NCBI GenBank assembly: GCA_045627385.1
Contig: JAZQNO010000026.1
Span: 62,001 to 126,000, forward strand
Reading direction: 5' to 3'
Source of the DNA: UBA1757 sp045627385
GTDB lineage: Bacteria > Bacteroidota > Bacteroidia > Bacteroidales > UBA1402
DNA length: 64,000 nucleotides
Shown here: piece by piece, positions 27,801 to 35,169 of the stretch
How positions within the stretch are numbered: the stretch's first letter is position 1
Layout of the letters: each line of letters begins with the position of its first letter
Translations under genes and position numbers: made by a program
The notes under the pieces: model-generated
The model's input: only the letters and a program-made list of their open reading frames with translations
Database searches by the model: none
Told to the model about the DNA's origin: nothing

Positions 27801-28114
27801 ACGATTTTGAGGTCAGTGTTGCCCTCCTGCAGTTGGACAGACAACTTTTTGAAACCCATATATGTGAAAACCAGACGGTTTTCCATACTCGTCACCTTGA
27901 TACTGAATTCACCGTCGTAATTGGTGATGGCACTTGCCGTGATACGATCATCCTTGTTGTATTCCACAATGGCCACGCCGATAAGCGTTTCATTGTCAAC
28001 AGCGGAATAGACCTTACCCCTGACGAGAGTCTGCTCAGCACGCACCGAAATCACCGATGCCAGAAGCAACAACGCCAGAAAGCTTGTTTTTTTCAGCAAT
28101 TGTTTCATTGTCAT
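24848..28114 (-). CDS. SusC/RagA-like TonB-dependent outer-membrane transporter (pair 1)
   Basis: The 1088-residue protein has a signal peptide ending around SVRAEQ and a carboxypeptidase-regulatory-like domain (VRGKVYSAVDNETLIGVAIV). A TonB-box-like LSEAVVTATNRQ comes next. The plug shows the SusC signature VVDGMPLE and DIVVLKDAAANAIWGAKAANGV. The barrel ends in SYTLGLNVSF with the terminal Phe expected for BAM-dependent insertion. Start codons at 28114 (MTMKQ) and 28108 (MKQ) are both possible. The gene follows a large FAS1 lipoprotein by 25 bp and precedes its SusD by 21 bp. Confidence 0.96.
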   Translation of the reverse strand: MTMKQLLKKTSFLALLLLASVISVRAEQTLVRGKVYSAVDNETLIGVAIVEYNKDDRITASAITNYDGEFSIKVTSMENRLVFTYMGFKKLSVQLQEGNTDLKIVMEENVTELSEAVVTATNRQVGSLSIAERDVSMAVSHLDAADIEDMHVASIDEAIQGRMAGVDVVATSGDPGSGMSIQIRGTTSINGNNQPLIVVDGMPLETEIGADFDFSTASEEEFSQLLNIAPADIKDIVVLKDAAANAIWGAKAANGVLQITTQRGSISDPQITVRATTTYKPKTENLPTLTGDEYTSMILEAHFNAGTILDPLLYPQFSYDPNNPEYYYNYSANTDWIDAVSQNAWAQEYNMSVRGGSAKTQYSFSLGYYDDIGNTVETEFQRLTTRLNLDYNVSQHLKFRADISYTHSNKLANYELSGNNVRSQAYNKMPNQTIYYIDEYGQQTSQYYMPMDNPQGTYPKVYNPVAMAYDGLDRTLSESIIPKLSLQYRPNDTWRYTVDVGFQVSTNKNKSFLPQSATGLVWSDSRTNTANDSDNESFTIQTFNKLYYTPTFEDSEKHRLIGLLGLNTYERSSYSYSGSTTNLASTELQDPSIPSRLYQSGNLNSSSGGQRSVQAYMNLNYTFLDRYTIYGNVNMEGNSRFGQNYRFGVFPSISGRYRISGEPFMQGIGWLDDLSLRASYGMSGNAPSRDYLYFNNYSTYDYGYLGKSAAYPSSLELKDLRWEHNYVSNIGFNFVAFQNKLNVEGELYTRKVDDQFMNSLSIPSTSGFTSMTTNYGTILNKGFELNVNYTAVRTKDLLVKFAFNIARSENSVTKISEYAELYSGNWSSNGSYLSRVELNQPTGSIYGYLYDGVYLNEDQTIARDKHGNKVYTMDADGQKVPVYMTFGYPSISYQFQPGDARYKDLNNDGNINYQDIVWLGDINPLFFGGLTPSVKWKQWSLNTVFFFRYGNSVINQTRMNLESMYNYNNQSRSVLKRWRHSYESEEDAPEGLLPRALYGTGYNWLASDRYVEDGSFLRWKSLTLRYNFARELIKPLGLSSAYIYTTLNNIHVWTNYTGQDPECSSSTGKDTSRAPVAKSYTLGLNVSF

Positions 28115-28139
28115 ATCTTGTTATTGTTATTGTTCAGAA

Positions 28140-30659
28140 TCATTTCACATCGTAGTGGATGAAGTTGGAAACTTCATGCAGAACGGCTCTGCTGGCAATG
28201 CGATTGCTTCGGAAGTTGTCGGTGGCACCCTTGTAGGAAACACCTCTGTTCACGCCCGAAATGGCAGTCAGACTGGTGCTGGTGCCCACACGGCCATCAA
28301 TGAGGATTTCATTGCCTCTGGTAATGTCAAGAGGCTCAAACGACAGAACGTTGTTTTTGCCTTTGAACACACGGATCTGAGTGGCCTTGCTGGTGAGATC
28401 GTACTTCTCTTCTGTCACCTTGTGCAGAGTCTGGACGACAGCCTCCAGCGGAGACATGTCGTTGACCGGATAGATGAATGGATAGCCGTCGTCGGCAAAT
28501 ACCTGACCAACCAGAATGTGAGAATTCACAAACTGAATACCCTTGGCTAGGGCTGCGGCCTTGGCGGCTGCGCCTTCAGGATCGGAGTCGCCGTTCACTT
28601 CCACAGTGATCTTGTCGATTTCGGGGAGATAACCACCCTTGATAGCGTTGTTGATAGCCGTATTGTTGGGCATCAGAATCGTATAGAACTGTCCGGACTT
28701 GATACCGTCAAGACCACCGTCGGCATTCAGCAGGCAAGCACGGACATACTTCACGAAACTGCTCACATTGTTGTTGTCTTTGGCGGCAAGATCGAGATAG
28801 TCCAGCAGTGGAATGTCGGTATATTGGTAAGAGTCGCTCGTCTTTACGGGCGAATACTGCAGCAGGCCGTCGATGTTGAACACCTGACCGTTGTTGAACA
28901 CGTTGTCCACTTTGGTGACGGTGACGAAGGTGTTGTCCATAATATTGCCCGATGCCTGCAACTTGCCGTCCTTGTAGCGGATCATATCGCCGCTGTTGGT
29001 GACGAGATAGGCCCAACCGCCGTACACGCTGGCGCCCAGAGGCGTTGCGGTGAAATCCTTGATCTCGGAATCGAGTTCGTCGTTTTTGAGACCGGGGAAC
29101 GTATGAAGACCGATAAGACGCTGCAGACGGACATCGGCATCGGCGCTTTCCAAATCGGCGTGGATAATGTCGGCGTTGATGTCATCGTAGCCGATTCCGT
29201 CATCGATCAGCAGACTGTCCTTCAAGTTGAGCACAGTCCAACGTTCAGACACATAGCCGTTCAGCGGACTCTTCATAAGAGATTCCGAAGTGCTGGCCGA
29301 CATGCCGAGTTTGAGCAGACGGTTGTCCGGATTGAGATATATGTCGGAAAAGACGGTCTCGAAATAACGGCTCTTGATGACGTGGTCGATGTGGTAGACC
29401 ATACCGTTGCTGGCCAATTCCTGACCTAGGACTCCGGCATCGGCGAACTGGTCGCCCGACTGTCCAAGACCGTTGAGGAACTCGCCGGTGGAATTGAACG
29501 AATTGCTGTAGACGCTGGGCCAGACAAGACCGGGAGCCATGTGGGTGTTGATAAGAGTCAGAAGAATTTCGGAGGGAAGGTCTTCACGGTTGTAATACCG
29601 GCAGAGACGGTTGTTGATATAATTTTCAAGCGTATCATTGTTGGGTACGAACACCGTATTGCCGGAACGTTCCGTCACGTCGTTGCCATCTGAATCGAAA
29701 ATGTGCTCTAGAACGGGAGAAAAGCCCAGGTCTGTGGGGTATTCCTTCACATACAGTTCGGTGAAACTGTCGGGCATGATGGTCTGGTAGGTCTCCAGAA
29801 GTTTGAAATTGATTTCTTCGATGTTCTGATATGTGCGAAATCTGTAGTCGCCTGTTTCATCCTTCGCGGTCAGCAGGTTGTAGTATCCCTGATATTCCGG
29901 TTTCTTCAAAACGGTTTCGATATTGTCCATCGGCTCGTTCAAGGTCGTTACGACATGAATCAGACCGTTTTCAGCGTAGATATCCTTACGACTGGCCGTA
30001 CCCGACTGGACAGCCAGGCCTGAGAAAGACGAGTTCGGGAAAAACGTCTGATAATCGACGGCAGAAAGGGCAGGACTGTACGAATCGAAGAATTCCTGTG
30101 TAAAGATGGGCAGATACTTGTAGTTTTGCTGCGTCAGATTCAACACATAGTCGCTCTGTGAGTAGGATATGCCTCCATTCTTGGTTTCATCGACCACCCA
30201 CTTGCCACCGAATTCAGAATCGCGATAAGGCAACGAATAGCAAGCCGTCTGACGTTTGAAAGAACCGACTTCGTAAACTTTCTTCACGAAACTGTAGGCA
30301 AACTTGTCCGAAGGCCACTTGCTATAAACGACAGAATAGGCTATCAGATCCTTCACTTCCTGAAGAGGGATGTCATCCACCGACTTGTAACCTTTTGCGG
30401 AGAGCCAAGCCGAGAAAGCCTCGTCGGTCGGGGCAAACACCGTGTAGAGTCCGGCACCCTGAAGCACTTTCGCATAGGCCGTACGGTCAATACACTGAAG
30501 AAACATTCCAAAACTGCCATCTTCCTCGAGAATGCCGTAAATCGGTTTTTCGAGCCAGTCGGGGCGTTCATAATACTCGTCGGTCGCTGCATTGCGGCAA
30601 GAACAGAATGCCAGGCAACTGACGGCGAAAATCAACAGATAACGATACGCTTTTGTCAT
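28140..30659 (-). CDS. Large four-unit FAS1 (fasciclin) domain surface lipoprotein, first gene of the PUL
   Basis: The 839-residue lipoprotein starts at MTKAYRYLL, with a lipidation cysteine at 19 or 21 (LAFCSC). An open frame continues to 30719 but lacks a signal sequence there. About four FAS1 units can be traced by their paired motifs. They are YTVFAPTDEAF (72-82) with NGLIHVVTTL; NTVFVPNNDTL with NGMVYHIDHVI; a degenerate AYLVTNSGDMI with QVFNIDGLL; and YTILMPNNTAI with VLHEVSNFI near the C-terminus. FAS1 domains mediate adhesion or ligand binding in other systems. It precedes SusC by 25 bp and so is probably a surface component of the same uptake complex. No catalytic motif is visible. 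Confidence 0.86.
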   Translation of the reverse strand: MTKAYRYLLIFAVSCLAFCSCRNAATDEYYERPDWLEKPIYGILEEDGSFGMFLQCIDRTAYAKVLQGAGLYTVFAPTDEAFSAWLSAKGYKSVDDIPLQEVKDLIAYSVVYSKWPSDKFAYSFVKKVYEVGSFKRQTACYSLPYRDSEFGGKWVVDETKNGGISYSQSDYVLNLTQQNYKYLPIFTQEFFDSYSPALSAVDYQTFFPNSSFSGLAVQSGTASRKDIYAENGLIHVVTTLNEPMDNIETVLKKPEYQGYYNLLTAKDETGDYRFRTYQNIEEINFKLLETYQTIMPDSFTELYVKEYPTDLGFSPVLEHIFDSDGNDVTERSGNTVFVPNNDTLENYINNRLCRYYNREDLPSEILLTLINTHMAPGLVWPSVYSNSFNSTGEFLNGLGQSGDQFADAGVLGQELASNGMVYHIDHVIKSRYFETVFSDIYLNPDNRLLKLGMSASTSESLMKSPLNGYVSERWTVLNLKDSLLIDDGIGYDDINADIIHADLESADADVRLQRLIGLHTFPGLKNDELDSEIKDFTATPLGASVYGGWAYLVTNSGDMIRYKDGKLQASGNIMDNTFVTVTKVDNVFNNGQVFNIDGLLQYSPVKTSDSYQYTDIPLLDYLDLAAKDNNNVSSFVKYVRACLLNADGGLDGIKSGQFYTILMPNNTAINNAIKGGYLPEIDKITVEVNGDSDPEGAAAKAAALAKGIQFVNSHILVGQVFADDGYPFIYPVNDMSPLEAVVQTLHKVTEEKYDLTSKATQIRVFKGKNNVLSFEPLDITRGNEILIDGRVGTSTSLTAISGVNRGVSYKGATDNFRSNRIASRAVLHEVSNFIHYDVK

Positions 30660-30784
30660 ATGGTTAAAAATTTTAAGCAAAGAAAGTCTAAAGCGCGTAA
30701 ATGCGGCAGGTGAAATCATTCAACTATATGGAGAATATTTCACAAGTCATCGGGAAAAACGTTAAAAATGCAAGACACGACGCA

Positions 30785-33700
30785 TCAGAGGCTCTTGCGG
30801 TACTCAGATGGGGATTTACCGAACTGGGACTTGAAACTCTTGCTGAAGTACAGCGGGTCGTTCATGCCGATTTTGTAAGCGATTTCCGAAATGTTGAAAT
30901 CGGTGGTCGAAAGCAGTTCGGCCGCACGTTTCAGACGGACGGTACGCAGATAGTCATTGGGGGTGTAGCCGCTGATTCCCTTAAGTTTCTTGTAGAAAGA
31001 CGTACGTCCCATCTGAGAAGTCTGGGTAAACATGTCGTACACTGAAAAGTCCGGATTGTCCATGTTCTTTTCAATGAGAGCGTCGATTTTGGCCATGAAG
31101 TCCTTGTCGCGGTCGGTGCTGGTCACCACGGTTTCGGTAGTGCCCGGAGCCTGCGCGAAGCGCTGGCGGAGAGCTTCTCGTTGTTTGATGAGGCCAATGA
31201 TGCGGGCGGCCAGGAACTTTGTGCTGAAAGGCTTGGTAATATAGGCATCCGCACCCGAAGTCACACCTTCGAGATGGTGTTCGTCGGAATTATAAGCCGT
31301 AAGCAGGACCACCGGAATGTGACTGGTCGAGAAATTGTCCTTCAGACGGCGGGTCACTTCGAAACCGTTGAGGCCGGGCATCATCACATCGCAGACAATC
31401 AGGTCGGGCTGGGCGTCCAAAGCCAGCTGGAGGCCTTCGTTGCCATCCCTGGCCACTTGAATCTGGAAATACTTCTGTAGCTGTGCGGCAACAAAATCGC
31501 GCACTTCTTCCTCGTCTTCAACCACCAGCACACGGTAGTCGGAGTACAGTCCCTCGTATTCGTCTAGGGAAACGGCCTCCTCTTTTTCGGCAATTTCCTG
31601 AACGTGACTTTTTCTGATCAGATCGGTCTGATAATTGCTGTCGGCCAATGGAACAGTCACCACAAAGCTGGCACCGCCATAGGGCGATTCGGCATATTCG
31701 ATACGTCCCTTGTGGACGGTAGCCATTTCAGCCGTCAAATGAAGGCCGACGCCAGTCCCACTCGGCAAATCGCCCAACTGGGCAAAGCGGACAAAAAGTT
31801 GGCCACGTTTTTCCTTTGGGACGCCGGGGCCGCTATCTGACACCGTCAGGCGGAAGATATCATCGGCCGACGAAAAATGGAGGTGCACGGCAATCTGCCC
31901 GTTTTCCGGTGTGAATTTCATCGCATTCGACAAGAGGTTGTACAGAATCTTGTCGAACTTGCTTCGGTCGAGATACATCTCCTGCTCGTCGCAATCGGAT
32001 TCGAAGGATAGCATCACATGTTTTCGCCGAGCCATTTCGCGGAAATTGTCAAAGACATCGCGGAGAAATCCGACCACTTCGGTGCGTTCCACCCTTAGGT
32101 CGAGACCTTTGTTCTGCAATTTGCGGAAATCCAGCAATTGGTCCACCAGACGCAACAGGCGGGCAGAATTCTGATTGATCTGCTTCACCAGGGAGACGGC
32201 CTGACCGGGCAGGCTGTCAATATCCGACAGACTGTCCAAAGCACCTTGAATGATGGTTAGAGGAGTACGAAACTCGTGTGAGATGTTTGTGAAGAAACGC
32301 AACTTGTACTCTGTCAGTTGGCGTTCGACTTCAACGGCCGTATTGAGCCGCTGTATGTGGTATAGCATTCGCGATATCCAGAAAAGAGCCAGACCGGCAA
32401 CGAGCAGATATAAGAAGACAGCCTGCCACGATCGCCAGAACGGCGGTGCGACCAATATTTTCAACGAAGTGTCCGACGAAGTCCATACACCGTTGCAGTT
32501 GCAGGCTTTCACACGGAAGGTATAGTCTCCCGGAGGCAGGTTTCGGTATGTGACTTCGTTGTGTCGGGTCGCCTGATTCCAGTCTTTTTCGTATCCTTCT
32601 AACTGATACATGTACATGTTCAGATTGGGCGACTGGTAATCCAGCAGGGCGAACTCGAGCATCAGCGTGTTCTGTGAATACCTGAGACTGATCCTGTCGG
32701 TAAGGAAGATATTCTTCTTCAAAAGCGAGACGTCTGTCTCCGGCCGCACTTCGCTACCGTTAATCTTCAGGCCGGTAATGACAAGATCGGACACATGAGT
32801 GTCGTTCTTCACCTTTGAAAGGTCGAAAACGAGCATGCCGTGACTGCCGCCGAACAGAAGCCGACCGTCGGCCGTGCGATAGGACGAAGTCTCCAGAAGC
32901 AGGCAATTGTCGTCGGCCATCAGATTGAAACTGTCGAAGCGGCCTTCGGGAAATACCAGTTTGGAAATGGAACCGTTTTCCAAGCCTACCCAGATATTGC
33001 CTTGCCCATCCTCTTCGATACTTTGGACAACGCCGTTGGTCAAACCGTTTCGGGCCGTGTAATGCACAAAAGCCGACTGTGAGATATCGGTCTCACGCTG
33101 AAGAAGATTGAGACCACCGCCCATGGTGCCGAACCACAGACGACCCCGACTGTCTTCGAAAATAGTTTTGATTCCCAAAGCGCCTATCGAACGGCTGTTT
33201 TCGGCATCGTGACGGAAGATACACAAGGATTGAGGATTTTCCAGAATCGAATCGGGACAGAAACAGGCGACGCCGTCGTCCGATCCTGCCCATATCAGAC
33301 CTTGCCTATCCAAAGCCATCGCGCGAATGCGGGAATTCATTTCCACAGTCAAAGACTCAAAAGTCAAATGGTTCAGATTCCGGGAACTGATGTCCGCCCA
33401 AAGGATTCCGCCTCCGAAAGTGCCCACCCAAAGCCGTTGTTGTCCGTCAAACACGAAATCGTAGACATTTTGCGCTCCTATGCCAGGATCGAGATTTTCC
33501 AAAGGATAATGAGCCAGTTGCTCCATGGTCTTCCCGTCAAACACGTAAAAGCCGCTGCCTTTCGTTCCCATCCAGATGCGCCCGGCCGCATCTTCACGTA
33601 TGCGAAAGATGCGGCGGTCTGTGACCACATGCTTCAGACACTTCTTCATCTGCGAATCGTAGACGAAAAGTTCGCTACTCTGAGTGCCGAACCACCAGCG

Positions 33701-35047
33701 TCCGCGGCTGTCCTCAAATATCGATTTCACACCGTTCGCATTGCCCGGACGCTCGGGATCGACCAAAAAGACCTCAAGTGGATAATCGTTTACGGAAATC
33801 TTGCAGATACCCGAAAATTCGGTCCCGATCCAGATTTCACCACCGCGGTCTTCTGTAAGACAAAGCAGATAGTCTGAAGGAATCTGACTGTTCGACACCT
33901 TCAAATGGTTCACCTTCTGGCCGTCGGGGGAAATGATGAACAGGCCGTTGCCGTAGGTCGTAATCCACAGACAATTGCGAGAATCGCGCCAGACGTTGTA
34001 GCGTTCGCTATCGACGGTAGATAGAATCTTGGGCGGAATGACCGACATAGGCTGGAAATAGCCCTGCGGCATCCAGATCCAAAGATTGCCCGATCCGTTG
34101 TACAAATAGCTGTCGCCTCTGTTGTCTGTGATAAAACTGGCATTTCTGACCTCTTTTCCGTCTTTGAAATAAGGAGCGGCTGAAACGAATGACTCCCGTC
34201 GGGCATCATACACCAACAAGCCGTCGCGATAAGTTATCATGACATTTCCATCGGGCAGCAGCAACGATTGGACCACATTCAGACTTTGTCCTCCGGGAAA
34301 AGTGACTTTCCGAAGCCCGGTATTGCGGTCATACACCAAAATGCCGTCATTTCCCGGAAAAACGTTGAGACCGCCCGTCTGAAAAGCGAAACGGCTGAAA
34401 TTATCTTCCGTCAGGCAGACGGCCGGCACATCCTGCTCCGAAAACCCGGCATCGAGATACCAGATACCCCTGTTGGTAACGAACCACAAGCGATGTCGGT
34501 TGTCTTCCATGACACTGTAGACACGCGCCGACTCCAGTTTTTCGTCCAAATGAAAAACCGTCAGTCCGTCATCCTTGTGGATGATGCCCAAACATCCGCT
34601 GCGACCGTAGAGAATCAGCGTTCCGTCGGATGTTTCATACTGCCCGTAATAGTCTTTTCTAACATTTTCGGGATAATAGTCGATGAGAGCATCCACTGAA
34701 GGTGAATAACAACCGATAGTTCCACCCTGAGTCTTGATCCAGAGATATCCGTCGGAATCCTCGTATAGGGTGCGGATGCGATTGTCAGACAGGACACGAG
34801 GCGCTTCCGGACCTTTGCAGATGACGGAGAAGCCCTTGCCGTTGTATCGGTTGAGACCGTCCAGCGTTCCGAACCACATAAAACCGTAACGGTCTTGGAT
34901 GATGGTTCTGACCGTATTCTGCGACAAGCCATCCTGTTCGGTAATCCGTTCGAAACGGAGATTGTTCATGTCTTGGGCAAACGCGGAAACAAGGAGGAAA
35001 AGGGCTGCCAGTATCAGTGTAAGGATTCGGAATATGCGCTGTTTCAT
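30785..35047 (-). CDS. Hybrid two-component system regulator (HTCS) of the PUL
   Basis: The 1420-residue protein joins a sensor and a transcription factor in one chain. After the signal sequence come about fourteen two-component-propeller repeats (DGLSQNTVRTIIQDRYGFMW, then repeated EDSDGYLWI/EDSRGRLWFGT units), a Y_Y_Y domain (NLPPGDYTFRVKACN) and one membrane helix. A histidine kinase follows, with ISHEFRTPL (His 924), an ATPase NLLSNAMKFTP and DSGPGVP. A receiver domain has its phospho-acceptor at Asp 1220 (VCDVMMPG) and ITKPFS. A C-terminal AraC-type helix-turn-helix includes ISEIAYKIGMNDPLYFSKSF. Such proteins bind oligosaccharides in the periplasm and activate the adjacent PUL. An extended frame to 35164 was rejected in favour of MKQRIFRIL at 35047. 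Confidence 0.96.
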   Translation of the reverse strand: MKQRIFRILTLILAALFLLVSAFAQDMNNLRFERITEQDGLSQNTVRTIIQDRYGFMWFGTLDGLNRYNGKGFSVICKGPEAPRVLSDNRIRTLYEDSDGYLWIKTQGGTIGCYSPSVDALIDYYPENVRKDYYGQYETSDGTLILYGRSGCLGIIHKDDGLTVFHLDEKLESARVYSVMEDNRHRLWFVTNRGIWYLDAGFSEQDVPAVCLTEDNFSRFAFQTGGLNVFPGNDGILVYDRNTGLRKVTFPGGQSLNVVQSLLLPDGNVMITYRDGLLVYDARRESFVSAAPYFKDGKEVRNASFITDNRGDSYLYNGSGNLWIWMPQGYFQPMSVIPPKILSTVDSERYNVWRDSRNCLWITTYGNGLFIISPDGQKVNHLKVSNSQIPSDYLLCLTEDRGGEIWIGTEFSGICKISVNDYPLEVFLVDPERPGNANGVKSIFEDSRGRWWFGTQSSELFVYDSQMKKCLKHVVTDRRIFRIREDAAGRIWMGTKGSGFYVFDGKTMEQLAHYPLENLDPGIGAQNVYDFVFDGQQRLWVGTFGGGILWADISSRNLNHLTFESLTVEMNSRIRAMALDRQGLIWAGSDDGVACFCPDSILENPQSLCIFRHDAENSRSIGALGIKTIFEDSRGRLWFGTMGGGLNLLQRETDISQSAFVHYTARNGLTNGVVQSIEEDGQGNIWVGLENGSISKLVFPEGRFDSFNLMADDNCLLLETSSYRTADGRLLFGGSHGMLVFDLSKVKNDTHVSDLVITGLKINGSEVRPETDVSLLKKNIFLTDRISLRYSQNTLMLEFALLDYQSPNLNMYMYQLEGYEKDWNQATRHNEVTYRNLPPGDYTFRVKACNCNGVWTSSDTSLKILVAPPFWRSWQAVFLYLLVAGLALFWISRMLYHIQRLNTAVEVERQLTEYKLRFFTNISHEFRTPLTIIQGALDSLSDIDSLPGQAVSLVKQINQNSARLLRLVDQLLDFRKLQNKGLDLRVERTEVVGFLRDVFDNFREMARRKHVMLSFESDCDEQEMYLDRSKFDKILYNLLSNAMKFTPENGQIAVHLHFSSADDIFRLTVSDSGPGVPKEKRGQLFVRFAQLGDLPSGTGVGLHLTAEMATVHKGRIEYAESPYGGASFVVTVPLADSNYQTDLIRKSHVQEIAEKEEAVSLDEYEGLYSDYRVLVVEDEEEVRDFVAAQLQKYFQIQVARDGNEGLQLALDAQPDLIVCDVMMPGLNGFEVTRRLKDNFSTSHIPVVLLTAYNSDEHHLEGVTSGADAYITKPFSTKFLAARIIGLIKQREALRQRFAQAPGTTETVVTSTDRDKDFMAKIDALIEKNMDNPDFSVYDMFTQTSQMGRTSFYKKLKGISGYTPNDYLRTVRLKRAAELLSTTDFNISEIAYKIGMNDPLYFSKSFKSQFGKSPSEYRKSL

Positions 35048-35064
35048 ATCATTGCGATTTATCG

Positions 35065-35094
35065 CAAAGATAGTTAAATAATGCCAATCCGAAA
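35065..35094 (-). promoter_or_regulatory. Bacteroidota-type promoter for the HTCS gene
   Basis: Plus-strand CAAAGATA (35065-35072) is TATCTTTG on the minus strand, an exact TAnnTTTG. GAAA at 35091-35094 gives TTTC at the -33 position (3 of 4) with an 18-bp spacer. It lies 18 bp before the ATG at 35047, which supports that start. Confidence 0.6.
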
Positions 35095-35111
35095 GTCCTA
35101 TAATGGGAAAT

Positions 35112-35147
35112 AATGAAAACGGGGCCTGCAGTTTCCTGCAGACCCCG
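35112..35147 (-). terminator. Rho-independent terminator after the 974-residue secreted protein gene
   Basis: Minus-strand hairpin with a 12-bp stem (35120-35131 with 35136-35147, one G-U pair) and a GAAA tetraloop, followed by TTTTCATT. It separates the 35170 gene from the HTCS promoter downstream. Confidence 0.8.
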
Positions 35148-35169
35148 CCTCTATCGGGTTTCAATCAAT

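Noticed and set aside
25901..28162. Long plus-strand open frame (753 codons) opposite the SusC gene
   Set aside because: It mirrors SusC codons, is rich in Val/Ile/Arg/Gly without any domain, and has no promoter or signal.
30660..30784. Promoter or operator upstream of the first PUL gene
   Set aside because: The best -7 candidate is TTTCTTTG (30678-30685), without a -33 partner, and no clear repeat is visible. It is too weak to list.
30740..30784. Terminator after the HTCS gene
   Set aside because: Only a four-base ATGC/GCAT stem precedes a five-T run, which is weaker than expected for a functional terminator.
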